In this document: piece after piece, positions 23,955 to 31,745 of the stretch | Position numbering within the stretch: position 1 is the first letter of the stretch | Layout: the number at the start of each line of letters is the position of its first letter | Assembly: GCF_001942495.1 (NCBI RefSeq) | Contig: NZ_MKZS01000001.1 | Coordinates: forward strand, 7,317,671-7,356,496 | Origin: Moorena bouillonii PNG | GTDB taxonomy: Bacteria; Cyanobacteriota; Cyanobacteriia; Cyanobacteriales; Coleofasciculaceae | Direction: 5' to 3' | Length of the DNA stretch: 38,826 nucleotides | Notes under the pieces: model-generated | What the model was told of the DNA's origin: nothing | The model's input: the letters and a program-made list of their open reading frames with translations, nothing else | Database searches by the model: none | Program-made: the position numbers and the translations under genes

Positions 23955-24091
23955 AAGCTATCAGCTATCAGTTATCAGCTATCAGCTATCAGCTAATGGG
24001 CAGGTTACTTGATGTGGTTATGGGCTAGGAAGCTTTTGAATCTGAGTTATGGAAAGCTAACCGCTGACCGCTGACCGCTGACCGCTGAATG
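23955..24091. repeat. TATCAGC and CCGCTGA heptamer arrays in the AraC/SDR intergenic region
   Basis: TATCAGC/TATCAGT heptamers at about 23959-23996 and CCGCTGA heptamers at about 24060-24089. A related complementary array lies downstream of the SDR gene (24883-24952), so this gene is bracketed by related repeats. Confidence 0.85.
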
Positions 24092-24245
24092 CTTTAGTTC
24101 TGATTATATTCAGGTTGGGCTAGTTTTCAGCAAAAACGTGAAAATGGATCGCAAGATTTTGATAGTACCACAAGAACTAGACAGCTTAGCATCAATCGCC
24201 TTTCTAAGCTGTAAGGGTGATTGTTAAGCAGAAAGTATCAAGAAG

Positions 24246-24875
24246 ATGAATATACTTATTTTTGGTTCAACCGGTGCTACAGGTCGTCAGGTTGTGGAAC
24301 AGGCTCTTGAGCAGGGACACAGGGTCACGGCATTTGCACGGAATCCCGCCAAGCTAGATATCAACCACACAAATCTCAAGGTTGTTCAGGGGGATGTTAT
24401 GGATCTGCCATCAGTGGAGAAGGCGGTCCAAGGTCAAGAAGCAGTGGTGTGTGTACTCGGAGCAGGTCAGAAGATGACAGGGACAATCCGGTCAGAGGGG
24501 ACACAACAGATCATTCACGCCATGGATAAAGCAGGAATCCGACGCTTTATCTGCCAATCAACCCTTGGAGCCGGAGATAGTTGGGAAAATCTGAACTTTT
24601 TCTGGAAGTATATCATGTTTGGATTCCTGTTACGGAACGTGTTTGCGGATCATCAAAGGCAAGAGAACTATGTTTTCCAAAGCGGTCTAGACTGGACAAT
24701 TGTTCGTCCTGGAGCCTTTGTAGATGGGAATCGCACTGGCAACTACCGACACGGCTTTCCAAGTAACGATAAGACATCAAAACTCAAAATTTCTCGTGCT
24801 GATGTTGCTGACTTCATAGTGAAGCAACTTGCAGATGACAAGTATATTCACCAGACACCAAGTTTGTCGTATTGA
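24246..24875 (+). CDS. NAD(P)-binding atypical short-chain reductase
   Basis: A 209-aa Rossmann-fold protein of the NmrA/atypical SDR group. The dinucleotide-binding loop is FGSTGATGRQVVEQAL (residues 6-21), followed by VTAFARNP, a basic patch that suggests NADP preference. LKVVQGDVMD and the DWTIVRPGAF block are characteristic of the NAD(P)H-binding (BLVRB-like) subfamily. A Tyr-x-x-x-Lys catalytic pair is not obvious, as is usual for this subgroup. The substrate is unknown. It is divergent from the AraC regulator and is followed 125 bp later by the DUF1772 gene in the same direction. The start ATG has AGAAG a few bases upstream. Confidence 0.88.
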   Translation: MNILIFGSTGATGRQVVEQALEQGHRVTAFARNPAKLDINHTNLKVVQGDVMDLPSVEKAVQGQEAVVCVLGAGQKMTGTIRSEGTQQIIHAMDKAGIRRFICQSTLGAGDSWENLNFFWKYIMFGFLLRNVFADHQRQENYVFQSGLDWTIVRPGAFVDGNRTGNYRHGFPSNDKTSKLKISRADVADFIVKQLADDKYIHQTPSLSY

Positions 24876-24882
24876 AGTAAGT

Positions 24883-24952
24883 ATTCAGCGGTCAGCGGTC
24901 AGCTATCAGCCAACAACTGACGGCTGACGGCTGACGGCTGACGGCTGACTGC
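24883..24952. repeat. CAGCGGT and CGGCTGA heptamer arrays between the SDR and DUF1772 genes
   Basis: Heptamers CAGCGGT/CAGCTAT followed by CGGCTGA copies, of the same family as 23955-24091. The remaining 48 bp lead to the DUF1772 gene. Confidence 0.85.
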
Positions 24953-25000
24953 TCAGATATTAAAGACTTTCAAATAACACGAAAATTTCCAGGAGGCTTT

Positions 25001-25495
25001 ATGGTAACTGTTCACAACTTCCGCTTTTCTCTAATGCTGTTAACGGCAATCGGCAGTGGTCTGGCCGCTGGCATCTTCTTCGCCTTTTCGACCTTTGTGA
25101 TGAAGGCTCTGGGTCAGCAACCACCAGCACAAGGTATTGCTACCATGCAATCCATTAATATCACTGTGATCAATCCGTGGTTTATGATGGCATTTCTCGG
25201 AACAGCTGTTGCTTGCACATTGCTAACTATTTCGTTACTGCTGCAGTGGCATCAACCGGGTGCTGTGTATTGGCTGGCCGGTACTCTGCTTTATTTGATT
25301 GGTACCATCGGCGTGACCTTCGCCTGTAATATCCCCCTGAATGATGCCCTTGCTATCGTCACGCCAAATAGTACTGAAGCTACAACGCTATGGGCAAGAT
25401 TCCTGACGGATTGGACATTTTGGAACCATGTTCGGACGGTAGCAGCATTTTTGGCAGCAATGCTGTTTACAATTTCGCTTTGCGTTCGCCCTTAG
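25001..25495 (+). CDS. DUF1772 (anthrone oxygenase-like) membrane protein
   Basis: A 164-aa protein with four predicted transmembrane helices (about 10-32, 58-82, 87-108 and 145-162). The order and conserved pieces (GLAAGIFFAFSTFVMKAL near the N-terminus, then MQSINI and NPWF, NIPLNDAL in the third loop, and FLTDWTFWNHVRT before the last helix) match DUF1772, a family that includes the anthrone oxygenases of fungal polyketide pathways. Catalytic activity cannot be deduced here. A strong AGGAGG ribosome binding site lies 6-7 nt before the ATG. It probably shares regulation with the SDR gene upstream and is followed by a good hairpin terminator. Confidence 0.85.
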   Translation: MVTVHNFRFSLMLLTAIGSGLAAGIFFAFSTFVMKALGQQPPAQGIATMQSINITVINPWFMMAFLGTAVACTLLTISLLLQWHQPGAVYWLAGTLLYLIGTIGVTFACNIPLNDALAIVTPNSTEATTLWARFLTDWTFWNHVRTVAAFLAAMLFTISLCVRP

Positions 25496-25536
25496 GCGGG
25501 CACGAAGTGCCATCGCAAAGGGCGATTTGGAATGAC

Positions 25537-25591
25537 GAACGAAGCTACACTCATCCGATAGGGGAGTGTAGCTTCGTTCCAGGCTCTTTTT
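25537..25591 (+). terminator. Terminator-like hairpin after the DUF1772 gene
   Basis: GAACGAAGCTACACTC (25537-25552) pairs perfectly with GAGTGTAGCTTCGTTC (25564-25579), a 16-bp stem with an 11-nt loop. A five-T run follows at about 25587-25591, seven bases after the stem. The stem lies 42 bp after the stop codon. Confidence 0.6.
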
Positions 25592-26069
25592 CTCGTTTGG
25601 CTTTCTATGTATACACAGTACCCATATAGCCTGCCAGGATAGATAATGGCATTTGCTTGGAAGTATGGATGTTTTTAGCTCAGATGTCAATACCGATACT
25701 TTTCAGCTACCAAAGTCTACCAAGATAAACTTTAGCCCGCCAATGCAAGCTGATTGCTCAGCCAGGGGGTATCTCCGCGCTTCACAAAGAAATATTCCTC
25801 GTGCGCCATCATAAAAGTGCGTCAACCAGATCCAATGTCACTACAAAACCCTTGGTTTTCGGGAAATTTGTTTAATTGAGACAAGGTCATGGCACTAATT
25901 TCATAGTTAAAGTATAGCAAATTACTTGAGGCAATGGCCAAGCTTTGTGATACTTTTGCCTACTGTCTACTAACCCCTGATTACTTACCAACTTGCCCCC
26001 CTTGCGACTTGCTGGTATGTAGCGTCTACAATAGAAGAAAGTAATAGATACTACAATTCCTCAAGAAAC
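25592..26069. other. Gene-free stretch before the 96-aa gene
   Basis: About 480 bp of unique-looking sequence with no convincing ORF, RNA gene or repeat. The frame of the next gene is open upstream for at least 29 codons but has no ATG or supported start there. Confidence 0.4.
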
Positions 26070-26360
26070 TTGACTACATCTGAGCCGCCAAAAAAATTAG
26101 TCATCAAAAAAATACCCCCGATTGAGCGCAAACCCCAAATCGCACTCAAGAGCTTTACTAATTCTGAGGGTGAAGTTTTCCAGTGCCAAGACCAGATTAG
26201 AGTAAAAGCACCTTGGGGAAGTAGAGCTACTGCCGAGATTACAGTCTTGTATCAGGATGAGAGTGGCAATACTTGGGCGCAATATAAGCCAAATGAATCT
26301 AACCCGAAGTGGGATTGGGAGGGAGGCTGTATCCGTGCAGAGCGACTGAGAAAAGCTTGA
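26070..26360 (+). CDS. Small conserved-looking protein of unknown function
   Basis: A 96-aa soluble basic protein with no recognised name. The first 30 residues are Lys/Pro-rich (KKLVIKKIPPIERKPQ). The rest (FQCQDQIRVKAPWGSRATAE, then ITVLYQDESGNTWAQYKP and WDWEGGCIRAERL) reads as short strands with conserved aromatic residues, resembling an SH3-like barrel, which is inference. The proposed start is TTG (26070); no ATG lies upstream in frame and no clear ribosome binding site is present, so the N-terminus is uncertain. It is convergent with the glycosyltransferase gene ending at 26389, and the CCTAGAT...ATCTAGG inverted repeat (26364-26397) sits between the two ends. Confidence 0.6.
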   Translation: MTTSEPPKKLVIKKIPPIERKPQIALKSFTNSEGEVFQCQDQIRVKAPWGSRATAEITVLYQDESGNTWAQYKPNESNPKWDWEGGCIRAERLRKA

Positions 26361-26388
26361 ATCCTAGATCTGTAAATGATTCGAGCAC

Positions 26389-28107
26389 TTATCTAGGGTA
26401 AGGCTTGACCATCTTAGTCGCCCAATACACATGAAAAACCTCTGTGACTGCTCCAGCCCGTCGAATCGTCACTGTCCCTATTTCCTGCATATCCTGAAAA
26501 TAAGCTCGATAGCTATCTGTCAACTCTTGAAATCGCTCCAGAGTAACGTATAATCCATCTTTACCCAACCATTGCTCAGGCTGGAACCAGACCATAAAAC
26601 CACGCATATCCTCTCCCAAGCAGGTAATTGGTGTAGAGGTCAGGGGACTAATCGCCATCGCTACGATCCCACTGATATAATACCCATTACTAAAGACAAA
26701 GCTAGACGTTTGTAATGCCTCACTCAGGACAGGAGACTCAGCAAATCCTTGTCGCAGTTGCTGAATATCAATCAGTTCTGTAGAGGGGTCATCCTTGGGA
26801 GAGACAAAACCCCCAAGTAAAGCATAGTGACCGGATTGTTGCAGTGTTCCTGTAGTGATATGCAGCAGCACAAACAATAATAAGCTAGCTATTGCTATGG
26901 CTGAACCCTTTAGCCATCGGTTTACCCAACGGCGCGATGACAGGATGTGCCCGCCGTTGGGCGAACGCATTTGCCACTGTTGCGCCTGTTGCCCTAGTAG
27001 TAAGGTTATCCCCCAAAATCCTGGCATCGGCCAAGTGGGCAAAATTTGGTGATATCCTGCTAAGAGGGTAAAGCCTAGAACTAGGGGTAGGGATACCCAT
27101 AGGATCAATCTTGACTCCAATTTTGATGTCTTGCTATACCCGGTAAATTGAGCAAGTAGCGATCGCAAACTCACCCACCACATGGGCAATGCCATCGTAG
27201 GGAAAAGATAAGCTATCCCAGATAAAACTATCACTAATACATTTAGCCAATTGTAGCCCTGCTGAGGTACCTCTGGCTCTGGTTGAAAACGGGTGGATAA
27301 ATGGAAAGTAAAGGATATCCAATCATGCTGTATATTCCAGTACCAAATTGGAAAAATAGTTATGATAAATAAGATTAAACCTAGCCATGTCCAAGGTGAC
27401 AATAATGCACAACGATGACGTGGACTCGTTAAGCAAAAACCAACTAATCCTAAGCCTAAAACAAAGCCATGATATTTACCTAGACAAGCTAAACCTACTA
27501 AAATACCTAGGAGTGCTAACCGATAGCTAGGTCGGTATGAACCAGAGATAGGGGTTAGGGTGTGGGGGTTAGGGTGTGGAGTATTGGAATATAAACTATT
27601 GGGTTTAGTAGATAGTTTACTAGATAATTTTTTCCTTGAATGTTTCGCTCTTACGGGAAAAAATTCGTAAGCAGCACATAACAAACTAGCTGACCAGAAA
27701 AATATCAGGGGACTATCGGGTAGGGTAAGCACACCAAAGCCAATTTGAAAAATCGGAATAATGGTAGCGATCGCTAATGTCAATCGAGCCGCTTTGGTGT
27801 TAAATAGATGAGTGCTAGTCAGATACAGTAGCAATAAGCTACCTGTATACAAAATCAGGGAACCCAGACGAATAGTGAATTGGGAAACCTCTCCCGTTAT
27901 CCAAGTCCCAAAGCCAGTAGTCAGGGCAACTAAAACTGGGTGATCAAAATAACTCCAGTCTAGATGCAGGGTATAGACATAGTAATAGGCTTCATCAATA
28001 CCAGGGTAAAGCCAAAAAGCAATGATACACCGAAACAGTAGCCCCCCTAGCAGCCAACCAAGTACAAATTGATGTTGAGACAACCGTTTCAGGGCATTAG
28101 GCATCAT
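26389..28107 (-). CDS. GT39/ArnT-like membrane glycosyltransferase
   Basis: A 572-aa polytopic membrane protein, about 11 hydrophobic helices. The first loop carries YPGIDEAYYYVYTLHLDWSY with FDHPVLVALTTG, the acidic pair and His motif typical of dolichyl- or undecaprenyl-phosphate-sugar dependent GT39 (PMT/ArnT) enzymes. These transfer a sugar to lipid or protein on the outer face of the plasma membrane. The acceptor and sugar are unknown. A low-complexity insert at about 168-190 (SNTPHPNPHTLTPIS) is encoded by two tandem GGGGTTAGGGTGTG units at 27551-27582, so a DNA repeat has expanded inside a cytoplasmic loop without breaking the frame. The second ATG (residue 2) could equally be the start. 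Its upstream gap holds the MITE-like element at 28128-28224. Confidence 0.85.
   Translation of the reverse strand: MMPNALKRLSQHQFVLGWLLGGLLFRCIIAFWLYPGIDEAYYYVYTLHLDWSYFDHPVLVALTTGFGTWITGEVSQFTIRLGSLILYTGSLLLLYLTSTHLFNTKAARLTLAIATIIPIFQIGFGVLTLPDSPLIFFWSASLLCAAYEFFPVRAKHSRKKLSSKLSTKPNSLYSNTPHPNPHTLTPISGSYRPSYRLALLGILVGLACLGKYHGFVLGLGLVGFCLTSPRHRCALLSPWTWLGLILFIITIFPIWYWNIQHDWISFTFHLSTRFQPEPEVPQQGYNWLNVLVIVLSGIAYLFPTMALPMWWVSLRSLLAQFTGYSKTSKLESRLILWVSLPLVLGFTLLAGYHQILPTWPMPGFWGITLLLGQQAQQWQMRSPNGGHILSSRRWVNRWLKGSAIAIASLLLFVLLHITTGTLQQSGHYALLGGFVSPKDDPSTELIDIQQLRQGFAESPVLSEALQTSSFVFSNGYYISGIVAMAISPLTSTPITCLGEDMRGFMVWFQPEQWLGKDGLYVTLERFQELTDSYRAYFQDMQEIGTVTIRRAGAVTEVFHVYWATKMVKPYPR
27551..27582. 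repeat. Two tandem GGGGTTAGGGTGTG units within the GT39 gene
   Basis: Units of 14-15 bp in tandem, adding codons for a Pro/Thr/His-rich stretch to a loop of the membrane protein. Confidence 0.8.
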
Positions 28108-28127
28108 AATCTATTATTTTTTAATTT

Positions 28128-28224
28128 TATGAGGTACAAATTACTTGATTTTAGGGAGTAGGGAGTAGGGAGTAGGGAGTAGGGAGTAGGTAGTAGGGAT
28201 AAAAAAAATAATGTGTACCTCATA
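28128..28224. mobile_element. 97-bp MITE-like element with an STRR core
   Basis: TATGAGGTACAAATTA (28128-28143) and its near-perfect inverse TAATGTGTACCTCATA (28209-28224) match at 15 of 16 positions and enclose about six GGGAGTA heptamers (28154-28198). The same TACCTCAT or TGAGGTA ends sit beside other STRR arrays at 52-58/145-152, 29605-29612 and, degenerate, about 11090-11110. No transposase or clear target-site duplication was found. The interpretation as a small non-autonomous element is inference. Confidence 0.55.
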
Positions 28225-28358
28225 ATTATGATAATTATTAGATTTTACAGATACTCGCGCTAAAAGACATGGTAGGTTTACTGGATTGGGGAAAACTTAG
28301 CAACAAAAGCCATGAAATTGCTTTCTATGTTTTTTAGAACTCTAACCACTAAAGAAGA

Positions 28359-29534
28359 GTGAAACTGGGCAAACCTTACTTCCTCAAATTCGTTTTTCCT
28401 AGCTTATCAGTGATGGATCGCTACATCGCTGCTGAACTCATCCCACCGTTTCTATTTGGTGTTGGCGGGTTTTCATCTATTGGTGTCGCTGTGGGTAGCC
28501 TGTTTGATATGGTAGTCAAAATCACTGAGTTAGGACTATCCTGGACAATTGCTGCCCAAGTCGTGGTGTTGAAGTTTCCTGAGTTTATTTCCTATGCCTT
28601 ACCCATATCAGTACTGCTCGCTACACTAATAGCATATTCTCGCTTGAGTAATGACAGTGAGTTAATTGCCCTGCGCAGCTGTGGTGTGAGTTTATACCGA
28701 CTAGTTGCCCCTGCTCTAGTTCTCAGCCTAATTGTCACGGGAATCACTTTCCTCTTCAATGAATTAATTGTTCCAGCCGCTAACTACCAGGCAACTATAA
28801 CTTTAGAAAAAGCTCTTAATGAGGAAAAACCCGCTTTCGAGGAAAACGGTATTATCTATCCAGAGTATCACACTTTTCCCCAACCCAATGGCACAACTAC
28901 TCAGACACTCAAACGCTTATTCTACGCAAATCGATTTGATGGTCAGAGCATGAAAGATATGACTGTCTTGGAGTGGTCTAATCAGGGCAAGTTGAATAAA
29001 ATTATTCTATCGGAATCAGCCCGTTGGAACTCTAAGCAAAATACCTGGGATTGTTCCCATGGGTCAATTTATTTCATTAGTCCTAAAACCTCTTTTCGGA
29101 AAATAGTAACCTTTGATCATCAAGAAATTCCATTTCCTAGAGCGCCCCTTGATTTAGTCACTAAAGCCCGTGACCCCTATGAGATGAATATTCTTCAATC
29201 CATAGAAATGATCCAGTTGCTAAAGGGAGCTGGCGATCGCAAAAAACTCCGGATGCTGCAAGTGCGGATGCAACAAAAAATTGCTTTTCCATTCATTTGT
29301 ATAATCTTTGGCTTAGTGGGAGCAAGCATGAGTATTCGACCTAAACGAATCAGCAAAGGGACTAGCTTTGGGGTGTGTTTAATTGTAATTTTTGGCTACT
29401 ACTTACTGAGCTTTGTGATCGGAGGTTTTGGTATAGCGGGAATTCTCTCCCCAGTTCTAGCCGCCTGGTTACCTAATTTATTCGGTTTTGGAGCAGGAGG
29501 ATGGTTATTGTGGCGATTGGAGGGTAATGGTTGA
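28359..29534 (+). CDS. LptF/LptG-family lipopolysaccharide export permease
   Basis: A 391-aa permease of the YjgP/YjgQ family, the membrane part of the LptB2FG transporter that extracts LPS from the inner membrane for the periplasmic bridge. MDRYIAAELIPPFLFGVGGF begins the first transmembrane helix; further helices lie near 60-85, 100-125, 300-320, 335-355 and 365-385. A large periplasmic beta-jellyroll region covers about 135-285. SYALPISVLLATLIAYSRLS with NDSELIALRSCGVS is the cytoplasmic coupling-helix region for the LptB ATPase. Cyanobacteria typically have one such gene, so it cannot be assigned to F or G. The start is GTG (28359) with an AAGAAG site close by; the ATG at 28413 is an alternative. 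It is a single-gene unit. Confidence 0.88.
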   Translation: MKLGKPYFLKFVFPSLSVMDRYIAAELIPPFLFGVGGFSSIGVAVGSLFDMVVKITELGLSWTIAAQVVVLKFPEFISYALPISVLLATLIAYSRLSNDSELIALRSCGVSLYRLVAPALVLSLIVTGITFLFNELIVPAANYQATITLEKALNEEKPAFEENGIIYPEYHTFPQPNGTTTQTLKRLFYANRFDGQSMKDMTVLEWSNQGKLNKIILSESARWNSKQNTWDCSHGSIYFISPKTSFRKIVTFDHQEIPFPRAPLDLVTKARDPYEMNILQSIEMIQLLKGAGDRKKLRMLQVRMQQKIAFPFICIIFGLVGASMSIRPKRISKGTSFGVCLIVIFGYYLLSFVIGGFGIAGILSPVLAAWLPNLFGFGAGGWLLWRLEGNG

Positions 29535-29546
29535 TGGGAATTTAAA

Positions 29547-29595
29547 GTAGGGAGTCGGGAGTCGGGAGTCGGGAGTCGGGAGTCGGGAGTCGGGG
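29547..29595. repeat. STRR heptamer array (GGGAGTC)n
   Basis: About six GGGAGTC heptamers 12 bp after the LptF/G stop codon, followed by TGATTTTACCTCATAAG, a copy of the element end seen at 28224. Confidence 0.9.
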
Positions 29596-29699
29596 AAATA
29601 AAATTGATTTTACCTCATAAGTACGATCGTCAGTATTCAGCCTAATACTTACATTAAATTTATCACCTTGGATGTTAATTTAAAATTCTGTTGGGATGA

Positions 29700-30023
29700 C
29701 TATCGCTCCAGAGCGGCTTCTGCTTTCAATTGCCGGAACCTCTGTCGTGCAGGAGAAGGATTCTGTTTTTGTTCTTCTCGTTGTTGGCGGCAAAACTCTA
29801 GCCAGTCAGCTAAGTAAGCGCTGACCTCTTCTTTGTTGTGTAGATAGTAGAGAATAGTGGCATGAACCTGTTCTAAGGTAATGGTGTCAAATTGTTGGGT
29901 AATTTCTTCAGGGGCTCTGGCGCGGTAGATATATTCGTAGAGGACGCTTTCGATACCAATGCGGCTACCTTTGATGCGAATGTCGTCAGAGGCTAGGAAG
30001 TCGAAGTAGTCTTGGATTTCCAT
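29700..30023 (-). CDS. DUF433-family protein (antitoxin-like), orphan
   Basis: A 107-aa protein of the DUF433 family: MEIQDYFDFLASDDIRIKGS, RIGIESVLYEYIYRARAPEE and ITQQFDTITLEQVHATILYYLHN match the usual DUF433 pattern (xIRIxGxRxxxxxVxxxx, xPxxIxxxFP, xLxxxxAxxxYYL). Many DUF433 proteins are antitoxins encoded just before a DUF5615 PIN-like toxin. Here no toxin ORF follows: 29535-29699 holds only STRR repeats and the end of the LptF/G gene on the opposite strand. The ATG at 30023 is preferred over an in-frame TTG at 30035; neither has a ribosome binding site. A good promoter lies upstream. The C-terminal tail (about 78-107) is basic and helical. Confidence 0.8.
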   Translation of the reverse strand: MEIQDYFDFLASDDIRIKGSRIGIESVLYEYIYRARAPEEITQQFDTITLEQVHATILYYLHNKEEVSAYLADWLEFCRQQREEQKQNPSPARQRFRQLKAEAALER

Positions 30024-30107
30024 GGCAATTTGCAATTAATAAAAAAAGTTTTAAAAAAAAAATATGAGGCGCGAATACAATTTTTAAGTAGATGTAAACT
30101 ACATTTA

Positions 30108-30137
30108 ATTTTACCGTTATTATTTTTTTTAAGTCAA
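30108..30137 (-). promoter_or_regulatory. Promoter for the DUF433 gene
   Basis: On the minus strand TTGACT (30137-30132) and TAAAAT (30113-30108) are separated by 18 nt within an A/T-rich tract. Transcription would start near 30101, giving a leader of about 78 nt to the ATG at 30023. Confidence 0.5.
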
Positions 30138-30252
30138 CCTATTCGTTTATAATGGAAACGTGATTGCTAGGGATAAATCAAACTTTTGACCATTGTTTTC
30201 CTGGTAAGAATCCAATCGTTTTTTAGCATCCCCAGGATCGATATCGAGGCAC

Positions 30253-30314
30253 GTAAGCATTAGGCTGTTCGCGTAGCGTGCGCGTAGCGCATGAGCTTAG
30301 ATCTGAATGCTTAC
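30253..30314. repeat. 62-bp inverted-repeat element carrying a TTCGCGTAGCG core
   Basis: GTAAGCATT (30253-30261) and AATGCTTAC (30306-30314) are exact inverse repeats enclosing TTCGCGTAGCG and a second GCGTAGCGC (30268-30290). It is the only copy of the dispersed core here that is bounded by its own terminal inverted repeats. Confidence 0.65.
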
Positions 30315-30320
30315 AAAATT

Positions 30321-30375
30321 GTTAAAATTGAAAATAATCAATGGCTATTAACCAGTTGAAATTTTCAATTTTAAC
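30321..30375 (-). terminator. Hairpin downstream of ispH
   Basis: GTTAAAATTGAAAAT (30321-30335) and ATTTTCAATTTTAAC (30361-30375) are a perfect 15-bp inverted repeat with a 25-nt loop, ending 16 bp beyond the ispH stop codon. On the minus strand the stem is followed by AATTTTG. The A/T-rich stem makes it a weak or unusual terminator. Confidence 0.5.
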
Positions 30376-30390
30376 TAATCCCAGTTATTC

Positions 30391-31599
30391 TTAAACTGCT
30401 ACAGCAGTTATCTTCAGTTCAAAAATCTTATTGATTACATCTTCTACTACCCGATCAGGAGTAGACGCTCCAGAGGTTACTCCTACTACTATCGAACCAG
30501 AGGGAAGCCAATTTCGTGCTACTTCCACCTCCTGATGTAGGGGTTTATGCTCGATTTCATCAGCAGAAATAATCCGGTTGACACTGTCAATGTGATAGGA
30601 TGGTAGTTGTCGCTCAATCGCAATTTCTTGCAGGTGAGTGGTATTGGAAGAATTAAAGCCACCAATCACAATCATCAAGTCTAGCTTTTCTTCCACTAGC
30701 TCCAACATGGCATCCTGCCGTTCTTGGGTGGCATCACAGATGGTATTGAAGCTTTGGAAGTGATCGTTTAAATTAGACGTACCATATTTCTTCATCATGG
30801 TGCGCTCAAAAAGTTTGCCGATCTGTTCGGTCTCGGTCTTGAGCATAGTAGTTTGGTTGGCAATCCCAATCTGCTCTAAATCCTCCTCTGGGTCAAAGCC
30901 AGCGGAGATAGCGTTTTTAAATTTATCGAGAAATTCCTCCCGGTTACCACCATTGAGAATGTAGTTGGCAACGTATTCCGCTTCTTGTAGATTTAGCACC
31001 ACTAGATATTTTCCGGCAAAGGAACTCGTTGCTACGGTTTCCTCGTGTTTATATTTGCCGTGAATAATGGAAGTGTACTCTTTTTTCTTATGCTTTTCTA
31101 CCGTGTTCCACACTTTGGACACCCAGGGACAGGTAGTATCTACAATCTTGCAGTCTTTGTCGTGGAGTAGCTGCATTTCCTGAACACTAGCACCAAATGC
31201 TGGTAAAATAACTACATCCCCAGCACCGACAACAGAGAAGTCTTTCTTGCCATCCTCAACAGCAATAAATCCTACTGACATTTCCCGCAAACGCTGGTTA
31301 ACAGAGGGGTTGTGAATAATTTCATTGGTAATCCAGATCTGTTCATTGGGGAAGTGGGTGCGGGTTTCATAAGCCATGGCTACAGCTCGCTCTACACCCC
31401 AGCAAAAGCCAAATGCTTCTGCTAGTCGGATGGTCACATCTCCCTGTTGCAGCCGATAGTTCTTGGCACGAATCTCTTCAATCAGACTACTTTGATATTC
31501 CGATTCCAACTGAGAGGTAACTTCGGCTTCGTGACCAAATCCTTTGCGGTGGTAGTTATCTGATTTTTGGAGTGAGCGCTTGAAAGCTTTTGTATCCAT
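30391..31599 (-). CDS. ispH: 4-hydroxy-3-methylbut-2-enyl diphosphate reductase IspH
   Basis: A 402-aa enzyme for the last step of the MEP pathway, making isopentenyl and dimethylallyl diphosphate with electrons from ferredoxin. The three cluster cysteines are Cys66 ([13 protein letters not shown]), Cys157 ([11 protein letters not shown]) and Cys288 ([14 protein letters not shown]), with the substrate-binding block [11 protein letters not shown] and [10 protein letters not shown]. The protein is about 80 residues longer than the E. coli enzyme at its N-terminus and in an insert, as usual for cyanobacteria and plants. The ATG at 31599 has no strong ribosome binding site. It is a single-gene unit with an A/T-rich hairpin after it. 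Confidence 0.96.
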   Translation of the reverse strand: MDTKAFKRSLQKSDNYHRKGFGHEAEVTSQLESEYQSSLIEEIRAKNYRLQQGDVTIRLAEAFGFCWGVERAVAMAYETRTHFPNEQIWITNEIIHNPSVNQRLREMSVGFIAVEDGKKDFSVVGAGDVVILPAFGASVQEMQLLHDKDCKIVDTTCPWVSKVWNTVEKHKKKEYTSIIHGKYKHEETVATSSFAGKYLVVLNLQEAEYVANYILNGGNREEFLDKFKNAISAGFDPEEDLEQIGIANQTTMLKTETEQIGKLFERTMMKKYGTSNLNDHFQSFNTICDATQERQDAMLELVEEKLDLMIVIGGFNSSNTTHLQEIAIERQLPSYHIDSVNRIISADEIEHKPLHQEVEVARNWLPSGSIVVGVTSGASTPDRVVEDVINKIFELKITAVAV

Positions 31600-31711
31600 G
31601 GAGCTATCTTAAGCAAATTACTTGTTAATCACTGCTATTATTAATTTACTTTCAATCAACCGTGACCTCAGTTACTATAGCAATCCTAAATAAATTCTGA
31701 TAATTTTTTTT

Positions 31712-31745
31712 CCTACTCCCTGCTCCCTACTCCCTGCTCCCTGTC
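31712..31745. repeat. STRR heptamers overlapping the end of the SGNH hydrolase gene
   Basis: CCTACTCCCTGCTCCC-type heptamers. The stop codon of the minus-strand hydrolase gene (31727-31729) lies inside the array. Confidence 0.85.
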
